From the NCBI RefSeq assembly GCF_019049625.1, contig NZ_JAFMOY010000122.1, forward strand, positions 62,001 to 126,000: a stretch of 64,000 nt of DNA, given 5' to 3'. The notes under the pieces were generated by a model, which saw only the letters and a program-made list of their open reading frames with translations, was not told the DNA's origin and did no database searches. The stretch is from Rahnella ecdela (lineage in GTDB: Bacteria; Pseudomonadota; Gammaproteobacteria; Enterobacterales; Enterobacteriaceae). Position 1 is the first letter of the stretch, and each line of letters begins with the position of its first letter. Position numbers and translations under genes: made by a program. Shown here piece by piece: positions 54,896 through 64,000 of this stretch.

Positions 54896-55651
54896 ATGGA
54901 AAAGCAGACGCAGGAAACCACTCATTTTGGTTTTCGTACAGTAGCCAAAGATGAAAAACAGGAAATGGTGGCAGAAGTCTTCCATTCCGTTGCGGCAAAA
55001 TATGATTTGATGAATGACCTGATGTCTTTCGGTATTCATCGCATCTGGAAGCGTTTTACTATCGATTGCAGCGGTGTCCGTCAGGGACAACGTGTGCTCG
55101 ATCTGGCCGGTGGTACGGGTGATCTGACCGCAAAATTCTCCCGTCTGGTGGGTGAGAAAGGCGAAGTTGTGTTGGCCGATATCAACGATTCCATGCTGAA
55201 AATGGGCCGCGAAAAGCTGCGCAATCTCGGTATCGTCGGTAACGTCAGCTACGTTCAGGCAAACGCCGAAGCGCTGCCTTTCCCCGATAATTATTTTGAC
55301 TGCATCACGATTTCCTTCGGCTTGCGTAACGTCACCGAGAAAGAAAAAGCGCTGCGTTCAATGTTCCGCGTACTTAAGCCGGGTGGTCGTTTACTGGTTC
55401 TGGAATTCTCCAAACCTCTCCTCAAGCCTTTGAGCAAAGCCTACGATACCTATTCCTTCCACATTCTGCCGCGCATTGGTGAACTGGTTGCGCAGGATGC
55501 TGAGAGCTATCGCTATTTGGCCGAATCTATTCGTATGCACCCTGATCAGGAAACCCTGAAGGGCATGATGGGCGATGCCGGTTTTGAAAATGTGACGTAT
55601 CACAATCTCACGGGTGGCATTGTCGCGCTGCATCGGGGTTTCAAATTCTGA
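54896..55651 (+). CDS. ubiE: Ubiquinone/menaquinone methyltransferase UbiE
   Basis: SAM-dependent C-methyltransferase (251 aa) acting on demethylmenaquinone and on 2-polyprenyl-6-methoxy-1,4-benzoquinol. Motif I is [15 protein letters not shown] at about residues 67-81. The signature blocks [18 protein letters not shown] and [15 protein letters not shown] are intact, and [14 protein letters not shown] follows. It starts the ubiE-ubiJ-ubiB-tatABC cluster. Confidence 0.96.
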   Translation: MEKQTQETTHFGFRTVAKDEKQEMVAEVFHSVAAKYDLMNDLMSFGIHRIWKRFTIDCSGVRQGQRVLDLAGGTGDLTAKFSRLVGEKGEVVLADINDSMLKMGREKLRNLGIVGNVSYVQANAEALPFPDNYFDCITISFGLRNVTEKEKALRSMFRVLKPGGRLLVLEFSKPLLKPLSKAYDTYSFHILPRIGELVAQDAESYRYLAESIRMHPDQETLKGMMGDAGFENVTYHNLTGGIVALHRGFKF

Positions 55652-55658
55652 TATGGGT

Positions 55659-56273
55659 ATGCCGATGTTGTTAACGCCGTTGCTGACTGCCGCTATCGAG
55701 ACACCGCTTAATTTTCTGCTTTTCAAAGATCGCAGCATGAAGGCGGCGCGCACGCGTCTGGCAGGTAAAGTTTTACGTGTTGAATTGCAGGAACTGAGTG
55801 CGCCGCTGACGTTTGTTTTCAGCGAGCAAAAAATTGATGTGCTCGGGCAATGGGACGGCGCAGCTGATTGCACCGTCACTTCCCGGATTTCATCTCTGCA
55901 AAAATTACGTGACCGCCAGCAGTTGTCGCCAATGATGCGCAGTGGCGAACTGGTGGTCGACGGTGATATTTCCGTGGTTCAGCAGTTCTCTGCGTTGCTG
56001 GATATGGCTGAGTTTGAGCCAGCAGAATTCCTGGCACCTTATATCGGTGATATCGCCGCTCAGGGGTTAAGTCAGGCGGTTCAGGGTGGTTTTCGTTTCC
56101 TGCAAAAAGGTCTGAAGCACCAGCAAAGTTATGTGGCGCAGACGCTGACCGAAGAGTGGAAGATGGCACCCGGCCCGCTGGAAGTCGTCTGGTTTAGCGA
56201 TGAAGTCTCTGCGCTGGTGCGCGAACTGGATGCGCTGGATAAACGTATCGAAAAACTGGAGGGCAAACCGTGA
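55659..56273 (+). CDS. ubiJ: Ubiquinone biosynthesis accessory factor UbiJ
   Basis: Protein of 204 aa with an SCP2-type lipid-binding domain (about residues 35-110) and a C-terminal helix ending KRIEKLEGK. With UbiK it organises the soluble Ubi complex that hydroxylates and methylates the quinone ring. Three ATGs (55653, 55659, 55665) lie just after the ubiE stop; 55659 is chosen because it gives the MP- start seen in E. coli. The frame also opens inside ubiE at 55614 without support. It overlaps ubiB by 4 bp. Confidence 0.9.
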   Translation: MPMLLTPLLTAAIETPLNFLLFKDRSMKAARTRLAGKVLRVELQELSAPLTFVFSEQKIDVLGQWDGAADCTVTSRISSLQKLRDRQQLSPMMRSGELVVDGDISVVQQFSALLDMAEFEPAEFLAPYIGDIAAQGLSQAVQGGFRFLQKGLKHQQSYVAQTLTEEWKMAPGPLEVVWFSDEVSALVRELDALDKRIEKLEGKP

Positions 56274-57901
56274 CGCTTAGGGAAATGCGACGTTTATATC
56301 TGATTATCCGCATGTTTCTTATTTATGGCCTTGACGAACTGATCCCTAAAATCCGCTTAACGCTGCCGCTGCGAATGGGCCGTTATCTTTTTTTCTGGTT
56401 ACCTCATCGTCATAAAGATAAGCCGTTGGGTGAGCGTATGCGTCTGGCGCTGGAACAACTTGGACCGGTATGGATCAAGTTTGGTCAGATGATGTCGACA
56501 CGCCGCGATCTTTTCCCTCCGCATATTGCCGATCAGCTTGCTTTGCTGCAGGACCATGTCCCGCCGTTTGATGGTGCCAAAGCGCGTCAGCAAATTGATG
56601 CCGCGCTCGGTGGTCCGTTGGAAACCTGGTTTGATGAATTCGACCAGACGCCGCTGGCTTCCGCTTCGATTGCACAGGTTCATACCGCAATCCTCAAGGA
56701 AAATGGCAAACCGGTGGTGCTTAAGGTGATCCGCCCGGACATTTTGCCAACCATCGTGGCCGATATCCGCCTGATGTCGCGTCTTGCGGGCTGGCTGCCG
56801 ATTTTGCTGCCAGATGGTCGCCGTTTGCGCCCGCGTGAAGTGGTGCGCGAGTATGAGAAAACGTTGCTCGATGAACTGAATCTGTTACGTGAAGCAGCAA
56901 ATGCGATTCAGCTTCGTCGTAACTTTGAAGGCAGCCCGATGCTGTATGTGCCGGAAGTGTATCCGGACTATTGCAGCGAAAGCCTGATGGTCATGGAGCG
57001 CATTTACGGCATTCCGGTTTCTGATATTGAGGCGCTGAAAAAGCAGGGTACCAATATGAAACTGCTGGCAGAACGTGGCGTGCAGGTCTTCTTCACGCAG
57101 GTTTTCCGCGACAGTTTCTTCCATGCCGATATGCACCCGGGCAATATTTTCGTCAGCTACGAAACGCCGGAAGACCCTTGCTACATAGGGATCGATTGCG
57201 GCATAGTGGGTTCGCTCAATAAGGAAGACAAGCGCTATCTGGCGGAAAACTTCATCGCGTTCTTTAACCGCGATTATCGCAAAGTGGCTGAGCTGCATGT
57301 TGATTCCGGCTGGGTTCCCCGCGATACCAACGTTGAAGAATTCGAATTTGCTATTCGTACAGTCTGCGAACCAATTTTTGAGAAACCGCTGGCAGAGATT
57401 TCCTTTGGCAACGTATTGTTAAACCTGTTTAACACGGCGCGCCGCTTTAATATGGAAGTCCAACCTCAGCTGGTATTGCTTCAAAAAACGCTGTTGTATG
57501 TCGAAGGTCTCGGGCGTCAGCTTTATCCTCAGCTGGATTTATGGACCACGGCGAAGCCGTTCCTTGAAAGCTGGGTACGGGATCAGGTCGGTTTACCGGC
57601 GATGATCCGTGCACTGAAAGAGCGTGCACCGTTCTGGCTCGAGAAAATGCCAGAGCTGCCGGATCTGGTGTATCAGAGCCTGCATCAGCACAAGCTGTTG
57701 CAATACAACATTGAGAAGCTTTCCTCGCAGATTCATAACCAGAGTTCCCGTCAGGGTCAGTCTCGTTATCTTCTGGGAATAGGTGCGACGCTGTTGTTAA
57801 GCGGAACCCTTTTGCTGTTGGGCGACGTGAAGATTTATCCGGCCTGCCTGATGGCTGCCGGTGCTGTTTCCTGGTTAATCGGATGGAAGCGCGCCAGCTA
57901 A
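56270..57901 (+). CDS. ubiB: Ubiquinone biosynthesis kinase-like ATPase UbiB
   Basis: Atypical kinase/ADCK-family protein (543 aa) needed for ubiquinone synthesis. The N-terminal KxGQ motif is [18 protein letters not shown] (about residues 67-84). The A-rich loop is [10 protein letters not shown], the kinase core follows with [10 protein letters not shown] and GIDCGIVG, and two C-terminal transmembrane helices lie after about residue 500. The start is GTG at 56270, overlapping ubiJ. Confidence 0.95.
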   Translation: MTLREMRRLYLIIRMFLIYGLDELIPKIRLTLPLRMGRYLFFWLPHRHKDKPLGERMRLALEQLGPVWIKFGQMMSTRRDLFPPHIADQLALLQDHVPPFDGAKARQQIDAALGGPLETWFDEFDQTPLASASIAQVHTAILKENGKPVVLKVIRPDILPTIVADIRLMSRLAGWLPILLPDGRRLRPREVVREYEKTLLDELNLLREAANAIQLRRNFEGSPMLYVPEVYPDYCSESLMVMERIYGIPVSDIEALKKQGTNMKLLAERGVQVFFTQVFRDSFFHADMHPGNIFVSYETPEDPCYIGIDCGIVGSLNKEDKRYLAENFIAFFNRDYRKVAELHVDSGWVPRDTNVEEFEFAIRTVCEPIFEKPLAEISFGNVLLNLFNTARRFNMEVQPQLVLLQKTLLYVEGLGRQLYPQLDLWTTAKPFLESWVRDQVGLPAMIRALKERAPFWLEKMPELPDLVYQSLHQHKLLQYNIEKLSSQIHNQSSRQGQSRYLLGIGATLLLSGTLLLLGDVKIYPACLMAAGAVSWLIGWKRAS

Positions 57902-57974
57902 TCATATTTGTTTTAAATTGAATGCCGTTTGCGAACGGCAATGAAAGTCGTTCCTTCCTATTGAGGTGAAAATA

Positions 57975-58241
57975 ATGGGTGGTATTAGTATTACAAAAAT
58001 CCTGATTCTCGTTGTTCTTGTGGTACTGCTGTTCGGTACGAAGAAACTGCGTGGTCTGGGTTCTGATCTGGGCGCTTCCATCAAAGGCTTCAAAAAGGCC
58101 ATGAGCGATGACGACAGTCAGCCAAAAACCAAAGACGCGGACATTTCTCCAACTGATGCTGATTTCGCGGCTAAGTCTGTTGAAAGTAAGCCAGAAGCGA
58201 AAGCAGAAGACACCAAGAGCCAAAACAAAGAGCAGGTATAA
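57975..58241 (+). CDS. tatA: Sec-independent translocase subunit TatA
   Basis: Small subunit (88 aa) that oligomerises to permeabilise the membrane for twin-arginine substrates. It has an N-terminal transmembrane helix (residues 4-20), the hinge FGTKKLRGLGSDLG, and an amphipathic helix with IKGFKKAMSDD. The acidic/lysine tail ends KEQV, as in E. coli. ATG at 57975 with GAGG upstream; a GTG at 57966 is rejected. Confidence 0.95.
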   Translation: MGGISITKILILVVLVVLLFGTKKLRGLGSDLGASIKGFKKAMSDDDSQPKTKDADISPTDADFAAKSVESKPEAKAEDTKSQNKEQV

Positions 58242-58244
58242 GCC

Positions 58245-58892
58245 GTGTTCGATATTGGATTTAGTGAACTGCTGCTGGTATTGGTGATTGGCCTGGTTGT
58301 GCTCGGGCCGGAGCGTTTACCTGTAGCAGTAAGAACAGTAGCAGGCTGGATCCGTACGCTTCGTGCAATGGCTGCGTCAGTTCAAAGCGAATTATCGCAG
58401 GAGCTGAAACTTCAGGAATTGCAGGATAGCCTGAAGAAAGCGGAAGAGTCCGGTCTGAAGAATTTAACGCCTGAAATCAAAGCGTCTATGGACGAGTTGA
58501 AAGAAGCGGCAGAATCCATGAAAAAGTCGATCAATTCAGGGTTAAACCCTGCGGAGAAGGCGGTGGAAGAAGCCAAAGCTGAAGGCAATACCATTCATAA
58601 TCCGGTTCTGGATGAAGCGGAAGCGCATCATGACGCAGGTGTTTCACCGGCAACGGCGGACAAAGTGGTTTCTGCTCCGGCAAGTGTGCCACAAAGCGCA
58701 GTTGAAGCCGCACTGGCATCGAATAAAACCGCTCATGCTGCTCAGCCATTGATGACACCAACGGAACCGGTGCCTGATACTTCTGTTGAGGTTGCACCGG
58801 TGACGAAAGCTGCTGTTGATGAAGCACCCGTTGCTGAACCTGCCGCACCCGTCAAACCGGCTTCATCAACCCAAACGACAGGTGACCGTTAA
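58245..58892 (+). CDS. tatB: Sec-independent translocase subunit TatB
   Basis: Subunit (215 aa) of the TatBC receptor complex. The N-terminus [26 protein letters not shown] contains the membrane helix and the Glu8 / GPERLP motif. An amphipathic helix and coiled-coil region follow to about residue 105. The long Ala/Pro/Val-rich C-terminal tail is longer than in E. coli (171 aa as remembered) and is probably disordered. It lies between tatA (3-bp gap) and tatC (2-bp gap). Confidence 0.94.
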   Translation: MFDIGFSELLLVLVIGLVVLGPERLPVAVRTVAGWIRTLRAMAASVQSELSQELKLQELQDSLKKAEESGLKNLTPEIKASMDELKEAAESMKKSINSGLNPAEKAVEEAKAEGNTIHNPVLDEAEAHHDAGVSPATADKVVSAPASVPQSAVEAALASNKTAHAAQPLMTPTEPVPDTSVEVAPVTKAAVDEAPVAEPAAPVKPASSTQTTGDR

Positions 58893-58894
58893 AC

Positions 58895-59668
58895 ATGGCA
58901 GTTGAAGATACTCAACCACTGATCAGTCATCTGATTGAGCTGCGCAAGCGCCTGCTGAATGCCATTATCTGCATTCTGGTGGTGTTCTTAGCGCTGGTTT
59001 ATTTTGCAAATGACATCTATCAGCTGGTGGCCTCACCGCTGATTAAGCAGATGCCGATGGGCGCAAGCATGATTGCGACCGACGTCGCATCACCGTTCTT
59101 TACGCCAATCAAACTGACGATGATTGTTTCGGTGTTCTTATCCGCACCGTTCATTTTGTATCAGGTTTGGGCGTTTGTAGCGCCTGCGCTGTACAAACAT
59201 GAACGACGTCTGATGATGCCTCTGCTGTTCTCAAGCTCTGCATTATTCTATCTCGGCGTAGCATTTGCGTATTTCGTGGTGTTCCCGCTGGCGTTTGCTT
59301 TCTTTGCGAAAACGGCACCCGTAGGCGTGCAGATTGCGACGGACATTAACAACTATCTCGATTTCGTGATGGCGCTGTTTATGGCCTTTGGCGTGTCTTT
59401 CGAAGTGCCTATCGCAATTGTGTTGCTCTGCTGGAGTGGCGTGACCACGCCGGAAGACCTGAAGAAGAAACGTCCGTATGTCCTGGTTGGGGCATTCGTG
59501 GTCGGCATGCTGTTAACGCCACCGGATGTATTCTCGCAAACGCTGCTGGCAATCCCGATGTATCTGCTGTTTGAAATTGGTGTGTTCTTTGCCCGTTTCT
59601 ACGTTGGAGCACGCCGCCGGTCTGATGTCGATTCTGAGTCTGATACCGATCCGGATCAGCCTGCATAA
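58895..59668 (+). CDS. tatC: Sec-independent translocase subunit TatC
   Basis: Six-helix membrane protein (257 aa) that recognises the twin-arginine signal peptide. It has the conserved [14 protein letters not shown] (residues 9-22), the periplasmic [12 protein letters not shown] loop, and FGVSFEVPI with the key Glu. It is the last gene of the tatABC operon, ending before a hairpin that separates it from tatD. Confidence 0.96.
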   Translation: MAVEDTQPLISHLIELRKRLLNAIICILVVFLALVYFANDIYQLVASPLIKQMPMGASMIATDVASPFFTPIKLTMIVSVFLSAPFILYQVWAFVAPALYKHERRLMMPLLFSSSALFYLGVAFAYFVVFPLAFAFFAKTAPVGVQIATDINNYLDFVMALFMAFGVSFEVPIAIVLLCWSGVTTPEDLKKKRPYVLVGAFVVGMLLTPPDVFSQTLLAIPMYLLFEIGVFFARFYVGARRRSDVDSESDTDPDQPA

Positions 59669-59686
59669 TCCTTATTCTGCTTTAAA

Positions 59687-59715
59687 AAACCGCCCTGATG
59701 GGCGGTTTCTGTTTC
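59687..59715 (+). terminator. Terminator after tatC
   Basis: AAACCGCCC (59687-59695) pairs perfectly with GGGCGGTTT (59700-59708) around TGAT, with a T-rich but interrupted tail. tatD starts 18 bp later, so read-through to tatD is likely to matter. Confidence 0.75.
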
Positions 59716-59725
59716 AGGACTCCCC

Positions 59726-60517
59726 ATGTTTGAAATCGGTATAAATCTCACCAGCAGCCAGTTTGATAAAGACCGGCCACAGGTAGTGGAAAGAGCCAAA
59801 GCCGCCGGGCTGAGCGGTATGTTGATCACGGGTACATCTGCGCAGGAGAGTGTCGAAGCGCAAAAGATGGCGTCACAACATTCGGACTTTTGCTGGTCTA
59901 CCGCAGGCGTGCATCCGCATCAGGCCAGTGACTGGAATGAGCAGGTTGCCGCAGGTATTCGCAAGCTGGCTGAATTGCCGAATGTTGTCGCTATCGGTGA
60001 ATGCGGGCTGGATTTCAATCGCAACTTTTCACCGGCAGATCTTCAGGAAGCCGCTTTTACAGCGCAACTGGCACTGGCGAAAGAGTTGCAGTTGCCGGTG
60101 TTTTTGCATTGTCGCGACGCCGGTGAGCGTTTTGCCGCCTTACTGAAGCCCTGGCTGGCCGATTTGCCGGGTGGCGTGGTGCATTGTTTTACAGGCACCC
60201 GCCAGGAGCTTGAGCTGTATTTGTCCCTTGGCCTCTCGATTGGGATTACCGGCTGGGTATGCGATGAGCGTCGCGGACTGGAACTGCGTGAAATGTTGCC
60301 GCTGATCCCGGCTGAACGGCTGATGCTGGAAACCGATGCGCCGTATTTATTGCCACGGGACATGGAAAACAAACCGAAGAACCGTCGCAACGAACCGGCT
60401 TTCCTGTCGCATATCGTGGAAAAGGTGGCGCTGTGGCGGGGTGAAGACCCGCAATGGCTGGCGGATATTACCGATGCCAATGCGCGTAAGCTATTTGCGT
60501 TGCCGGAACGTCGCTGA
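59726..60517 (+). CDS. tatD: 3'-5' DNase/RNase TatD
   Basis: Metal-dependent hydrolase (263 aa) of the TatD family with nuclease activity, linked to DNA repair; despite its name it is not needed for Tat export. Metal ligands: GVHPH (about residues 62-66), Glu in [11 protein letters not shown], His in FLHCRDA, HCFTG, and Asp in [12 protein letters not shown]. The enterobacterial variant starts [13 protein letters not shown] instead of the usual DxHxH. It follows tatABC after a terminator-like hairpin and ends at a second one. Confidence 0.94.
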   Translation: MFEIGINLTSSQFDKDRPQVVERAKAAGLSGMLITGTSAQESVEAQKMASQHSDFCWSTAGVHPHQASDWNEQVAAGIRKLAELPNVVAIGECGLDFNRNFSPADLQEAAFTAQLALAKELQLPVFLHCRDAGERFAALLKPWLADLPGGVVHCFTGTRQELELYLSLGLSIGITGWVCDERRGLELREMLPLIPAERLMLETDAPYLLPRDMENKPKNRRNEPAFLSHIVEKVALWRGEDPQWLADITDANARKLFALPERR

Positions 60518-60524
60518 ATCTATT

Positions 60525-60553
60525 AAAAGGCACCGCTGAAGGGTGCCTTTTCG
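60525..60553. terminator. Bidirectional terminator tatD-rfaH
   Basis: AAAAGGCACC (60525-60534) pairs with GGTGCCTTTT (60542-60551) around GCTGAAG, between convergent genes; T runs follow on both strands. Confidence 0.88.
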
Positions 60554-60576
60554 TCTGAATATGTTGGAAATGCCGG

Positions 60577-61065
60577 TCAGAGTTTCTGGAAATGGGTATT
60601 TTCAATGCTTTGGCGAACAGGCTGATTGATGAGGTTGAGCATCAGCAGCGAGCGAGCCTCGCCATCGGGCTCGGTATAAATGGCTTCGATACCGGCGAAA
60701 ATACCGTCAGTAATGACAACCGAATCGCCTTCATACGGCGTATCAGGATCACGAACTTCAATCGTCGGCGGCTCCATCAGTTGTTTAATCACGTCCGGCT
60801 GAACGGTTGCCAGTTTTGTCCCAAAGCGGATGAAGTGGCTGACACCACGCGTTGCGTTGATCGTCGTGGTATGGATCCGCTCAGGGTCAAACTCAATGAA
60901 CATGTAATTTGGAAACAGGGGCTCGCTGACCGCCGTACGGCGACCACGCACCAGTTTTTCCAGTGTAATCATTGGTGTCAGACAGTTAACCTGTTGGCGC
61001 TCAAGATGTTCTTTGGCGCGCAGAAGCTGACCACGTTTGCAATAGAGTAAATACCAGGATTCCAT
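60577..61065 (-). CDS. rfaH: Transcription antitermination protein RfaH
   Basis: NusG-paralogue (162 aa) that loads on paused RNA polymerase at ops sites and helps transcription and translation of long lipopolysaccharide, capsule and pilus operons. The N-terminal NGN domain carries [10 protein letters not shown] (residues 4-13), [14 protein letters not shown] and the [18 protein letters not shown] block. The C-terminal part (from about 110) is the fold-switching domain. The ATG at 61065 gives the E. coli length; the frame opens 23 codons earlier without support. Confidence 0.95.
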   Translation of the reverse strand: MESWYLLYCKRGQLLRAKEHLERQQVNCLTPMITLEKLVRGRRTAVSEPLFPNYMFIEFDPERIHTTTINATRGVSHFIRFGTKLATVQPDVIKQLMEPPTIEVRDPDTPYEGDSVVITDGIFAGIEAIYTEPDGEARSLLMLNLINQPVRQSIENTHFQKL

Positions 61066-61237
61066 AGGTTCCCACATTAAAACGTTGAGCGGGGCAGCAT
61101 ACCAAAAGCCGCTCATGAGATACAGACGGTGCAAGTCTTTGCAGACGTTTGCTGATTGTCGACCCGTTATCTTTTATTATCGAAGAAAAGCACGTTCCTA
61201 TCCCCTCTATTAGTCTTATTTTATCAGGAGAAGTCTC

Positions 61238-61963
61238 ATGGAGTTGTTCTTACTGAGTAACGGTAAGCTGTCTGGCGAATCGGAGTTACTGGGCTACGCG
61301 AAAGCGCGTATCCAGACCATGTTGCAGGCCCGCAAAATTACGTCTGCCGTCCTCATTCCTTATGCGCTGATCCGCAGTGATTATGATGCGCGTGCGAAAG
61401 AACTTTCAGATGCGCTGAGCATTCAGGTCAGCAGCATTCATCATGCAGAAAACCCGGCTGAGGCAATTGCCAGCGCGGAATGTATTCTTATCAGCGGCGG
61501 AAATACCTGGATGCTCAATCAGTTGCTGCATGAAAACGGCCTGATCGTGCCGATTCAGCGCGCAGTGCGTGAACGCAATGTGCCGTATGTCGGCTGGAGC
61601 GCAGGTTGTAATGTCGCGACACCAAGCATTCGTACCACCAATGATATGCCGGTGCGCAATTCCGTGGTGCTGCCTGCTCTGGGTCTGTTCCCTGTGCAAA
61701 TCAACCCGCATTACATTGACGCGCATTTAAGTGGTCACATGGGTGAAACCCGTGATGAACGCATTGCAGAATTCTGCGCGGTTAATCCGTCGGAATCCGT
61801 GATTGCGTTACGTGAAGGCAGCCTGTTGCAGGTTTCCGGAAATGATCTGAGTTATTTCAGTGCAAAAGATCAGGGCTTCAAGGTGTTCCGTCACGGACAT
61901 GAAACGCAGGAATATCAGGATACTCAGGCGATTCAGTCTCTGGTACCTTTTAACTGCCAGTAA
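61238..61963 (+). CDS. pepE: Peptidase E (alpha-aspartyl dipeptidase)
   Basis: Serine peptidase of family S51 (241 aa) that hydrolyses N-terminal Asp-X dipeptides. The nucleophile is in GWSAGCNVA (Ser near residue 124). Supporting residues are in ILISGGNTWML and LGLFPVQINPHYIDA. The start follows a good CAGGAGAAG. In this window it lies between rfaH and ubiD, a position it does not have in E. coli K-12. About 190 bp follow before ubiD, with no gene. Confidence 0.9.
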   Translation: MELFLLSNGKLSGESELLGYAKARIQTMLQARKITSAVLIPYALIRSDYDARAKELSDALSIQVSSIHHAENPAEAIASAECILISGGNTWMLNQLLHENGLIVPIQRAVRERNVPYVGWSAGCNVATPSIRTTNDMPVRNSVVLPALGLFPVQINPHYIDAHLSGHMGETRDERIAEFCAVNPSESVIALREGSLLQVSGNDLSYFSAKDQGFKVFRHGHETQEYQDTQAIQSLVPFNCQ

Positions 61964-62155
61964 TTTTCGCACAGTCCTCAATACGCACCGTCAGACCAGA
62001 AATAACAGGACTGACGGTTATACTGCTTTTTCGTTATCAGATTTTGCTTGTGGTAAGGGCTTTACTAAAAAGAAACCTGCTGATAACAAAAAAGCAGCAA
62101 CAACCCCGGAGAGGCTCTATAATGCCCTCCTTCAACCCGGCGACTCAGAATTAGC

Positions 62156-63646
62156 ATGAAATACCGTGATTTACGTGACTTCCTCTCGTTACTCGAAAAG
62201 AGAGGCCAGCTGAAACGCATTAGCCAGTCTGTCGACCCTTATCTGGAAATGACCGAGATTGCCGATCGCACCTTGCGTGCCGGTGGCCCGGCTCTGCTGT
62301 TCGAAAATCCAAAAGGCTATGACATGCCGGTCCTGTGCAATTTATTCGGCACACCGCAACGTGTGGCGATGGGCATGGGCAAAGAAGATGTCAGCGCGTT
62401 GCGTGAAGTCGGTGAATTGCTGGCGTTTTTGAAAGAACCCGAGCCGCCGCGCGGTTTTCGTGATTTATACGATAAAGCACCGAAGTTTAAACAAGTGCTG
62501 AATATGCCGACCAAAGTGTTGCATTCCGCACCTTGTCAGGAGCAAATCTGGGAAGGCGACGCCGTTGATATCACCAAAATTCCGGTGATGCAGTGCTGGC
62601 CGGAAGATGCCGCACCGCTGATCACCTGGGGTCTGACCGTCACCCGTGGCCCGAACAAACCGCGCCAGAATCTGGGCATTTATCGCCAGCAGGTGCTGGG
62701 CAAAAACAAAGTGATTATGCGCTGGTTGTCTCATCGCGGCGGCGCACTGGATTTCCAGGAGTGGTGCCAGCAGAATCCGGGGCAGCGTTTTCCGGTGTCC
62801 GTGGCGCTGGGTGCCGATCCGGCGACAATTCTGGGTGCTGTGACACCGGTTCCCGATACGCTGTCTGAATATGCCTTCGCTGGTTTGTTGCGTGGCAATA
62901 AAACCGAAGTCGTGAAGTGTATTTCTAACGATCTGGAAGTCCCGGCCAGCGCTGAAATTGTGCTGGAAGGGTACATCGAACCGGGCGAAATGGCACCTGA
63001 AGGTCCTTATGGTGACCACACCGGCTACTATAATGAAGTAGACAGTTTCCCGGTGTTCACGATCACGCACATGACCCAGCGTAAAGACGCTATCTATCAT
63101 TCGACCTACACCGGCCGTCCGCCGGATGAACCTGCGGTTCTGGGTGTGGCGCTGAATGAAGTGTTTGTGCCAATCCTGAAAAAGCAGTTTCCGGAAATCG
63201 TTGATTTTTATCTGCCCCCAGAGGGTTGCTCGTACCGTCTGGCTGTCGTTACCATGAAGAAGCAATACGCCGGTCATGCGAAACGCGTGATGATGGGCGT
63301 CTGGTCATTCCTGCGTCAGTTTATGTACACCAAGTTTGTGATTGTGTGCGACGACGACGTGAATGCCCGCGACTGGAACGATGTGATTTGGGCGATTACC
63401 ACCCGAATGGATCCCGCACGGGATACGGTTCTGGTAGAAAATACGCCGATTGATTATCTCGATTTTGCCTCTCCGGTTTCCGGGCTGGGTTCAAAAATGG
63501 GGATGGATGCGACCAACAAATGGCCGGGTGAAACGCAGCGTGAATGGGGGCGTCCGATTGTGAAAGATCCGGAGGTCACCGCGCGTATCGACGCTATTTG
63601 GGATGAACTCGCTATTCTTAATGATAAAGACGATGCGAAAAAATAA
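62156..63646 (+). CDS. ubiD: 4-Hydroxy-3-polyprenylbenzoate decarboxylase UbiD
   Basis: Prenylated-FMN-dependent decarboxylase (496 aa) of ubiquinone synthesis; the cofactor comes from UbiX. Typical segments are the [21 protein letters not shown], the [23 protein letters not shown] stretch (cited in part), and the [12 protein letters not shown] motif with the catalytic Glu region (about residues 282-293). The length agrees with E. coli UbiD (497 aa as remembered). It is followed 48 bp later by fre on the same strand, the usual enterobacterial pair. Confidence 0.95.
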   Translation: MKYRDLRDFLSLLEKRGQLKRISQSVDPYLEMTEIADRTLRAGGPALLFENPKGYDMPVLCNLFGTPQRVAMGMGKEDVSALREVGELLAFLKEPEPPRGFRDLYDKAPKFKQVLNMPTKVLHSAPCQEQIWEGDAVDITKIPVMQCWPEDAAPLITWGLTVTRGPNKPRQNLGIYRQQVLGKNKVIMRWLSHRGGALDFQEWCQQNPGQRFPVSVALGADPATILGAVTPVPDTLSEYAFAGLLRGNKTEVVKCISNDLEVPASAEIVLEGYIEPGEMAPEGPYGDHTGYYNEVDSFPVFTITHMTQRKDAIYHSTYTGRPPDEPAVLGVALNEVFVPILKKQFPEIVDFYLPPEGCSYRLAVVTMKKQYAGHAKRVMMGVWSFLRQFMYTKFVIVCDDDVNARDWNDVIWAITTRMDPARDTVLVENTPIDYLDFASPVSGLGSKMGMDATNKWPGETQREWGRPIVKDPEVTARIDAIWDELAILNDKDDAKK

Positions 63647-63694
63647 TCGAATCTTTGTCCTACGCTTTGCTTTGATGACCCACAGAGGGAACGC

Positions 63695-64000
63695 ATGACA
63701 ACATTGAGCTGTAAAGTGACCTCGGTCGAGGCGATAACGGATACGGTGTATCGCGTTCGTCTTGTTCCGGAAGCGCCTTTCTCGTTCCGCGCGGGTCAGT
63801 ATCTGATGGTGGTAATGGATGAGCGCGACAAGCGCCCGTTCTCGCTGGCTTCTACGCCAGCTCAACACAATGTGATTGAGCTGCACATCGGCGCGTCAGA
63901 ACTGAATCTGTATGCGATGGCGGTCATGGATCGCATTCTGAAAGAGCAGGCGATCACCGTGGATATTCCTCACGGAGATGCATGGCTGCGTGAAGACGGC
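63695..64000 (+). CDS. fre: NAD(P)H-flavin reductase Fre (5' part, runs off the window)
   Basis: The first 102 codons of a flavin reductase are visible. The N-terminus MTTLSCKVTSVEAITDTVYR and the flavin-binding RPFSLAS motif (about residues 48-54) match Fre, which reduces free riboflavin, FMN or FAD with NAD(P)H. The rest, including the nucleotide-binding half, lies beyond base 64000. The start at ATG 63695 follows AGAGGGAAC. Confidence 0.93.
   Translation, partial: MTTLSCKVTSVEAITDTVYRVRLVPEAPFSFRAGQYLMVVMDERDKRPFSLASTPAQHNVIELHIGASELNLYAMAVMDRILKEQAITVDIPHGDAWLREDG

Noticed and set aside
1-64000. CRISPR arrays, tRNA or rRNA genes and insertion sequences
   Set aside because: No spaced direct repeats of array type, no cloverleaf-like or rRNA stretches and no transposase frames were recognised by reading.

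Overview
The window is chromosomal DNA from a member of the Enterobacterales. Almost every protein reads as a close relative of an Escherichia coli protein, often collinear over its full length. The gene order, with an intergenic palindromic repeat and a non-E. coli accessory block, points to the Yersiniaceae side of the order (a Rahnella/Ewingella/Serratia-like organism). That placement is inference. No rRNA, tRNA, CRISPR array, insertion sequence or prophage structural gene was seen.

Layout. 1-2.7 kb: rhtB, pldB, yigL (E. coli 86-min order). 2.7-28.1 kb: a block matching the E. coli 76-78-min region: glpT, dcrB, yhhQ (behind a candidate preQ1-I riboswitch), tusA, zntA (behind a MerR-type promoter with a 20-bp spacer), yhhN, yhhM, yhhL, rsmD, the ftsY-ftsE-ftsX operon, rpoH, panM, livKHMGF, a PLP aminotransferase, the Pho-box-controlled ugpBAECQ operon and yhhA. 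28.2-32.4 kb: return to the 86-min order with yigM (behind a BirA-like operator), metR and metE.

32.4-48.0 kb is accessory DNA between metE and ysgA. It starts with an orphan LuxR-type regulator whose receiver domain lacks key residues. Next comes a seven-gene minus-strand cassette: two DUF2589-like paralogues, a T4-type lysozyme, a secreted barnase-fold protein with no histidine at all, a papain-like cysteine peptidase candidate, and two small membrane proteins with basic tails. I regard this cassette as the best candidate for an undescribed system. An SDR oxidoreductase follows, then yijO and a fructose-like PTS/glycyl-radical-enzyme cluster (frwD, pflC, pflD, frwB, frwC, divergent ptsA and fsaB). 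In it pflD is interrupted by one in-frame amber codon.

48.0-64.0 kb is core genome again: ysgA, katE, udp (two CRP sites 52 bp apart), a DedA-family gene, rmuC, the ubiE-ubiJ-ubiB-tatA-tatB-tatC-tatD series, rfaH, pepE, ubiD and the 5' part of fre.

Functional groupings: phosphate and glycerol-3-phosphate acquisition (glpT, ugp), branched-chain amino acid uptake (liv), cell division and membrane targeting (ftsYEX), heat shock (rpoH), methionine synthesis (metR/metE), ubiquinone synthesis (ubiE, ubiJ, ubiB, ubiD), folded-protein export (tat), and sugar-phosphate/anaerobic metabolism (frw/pfl/ptsA/fsaB). All calls come from reading the sequence and from recalled family knowledge. No database search was run.
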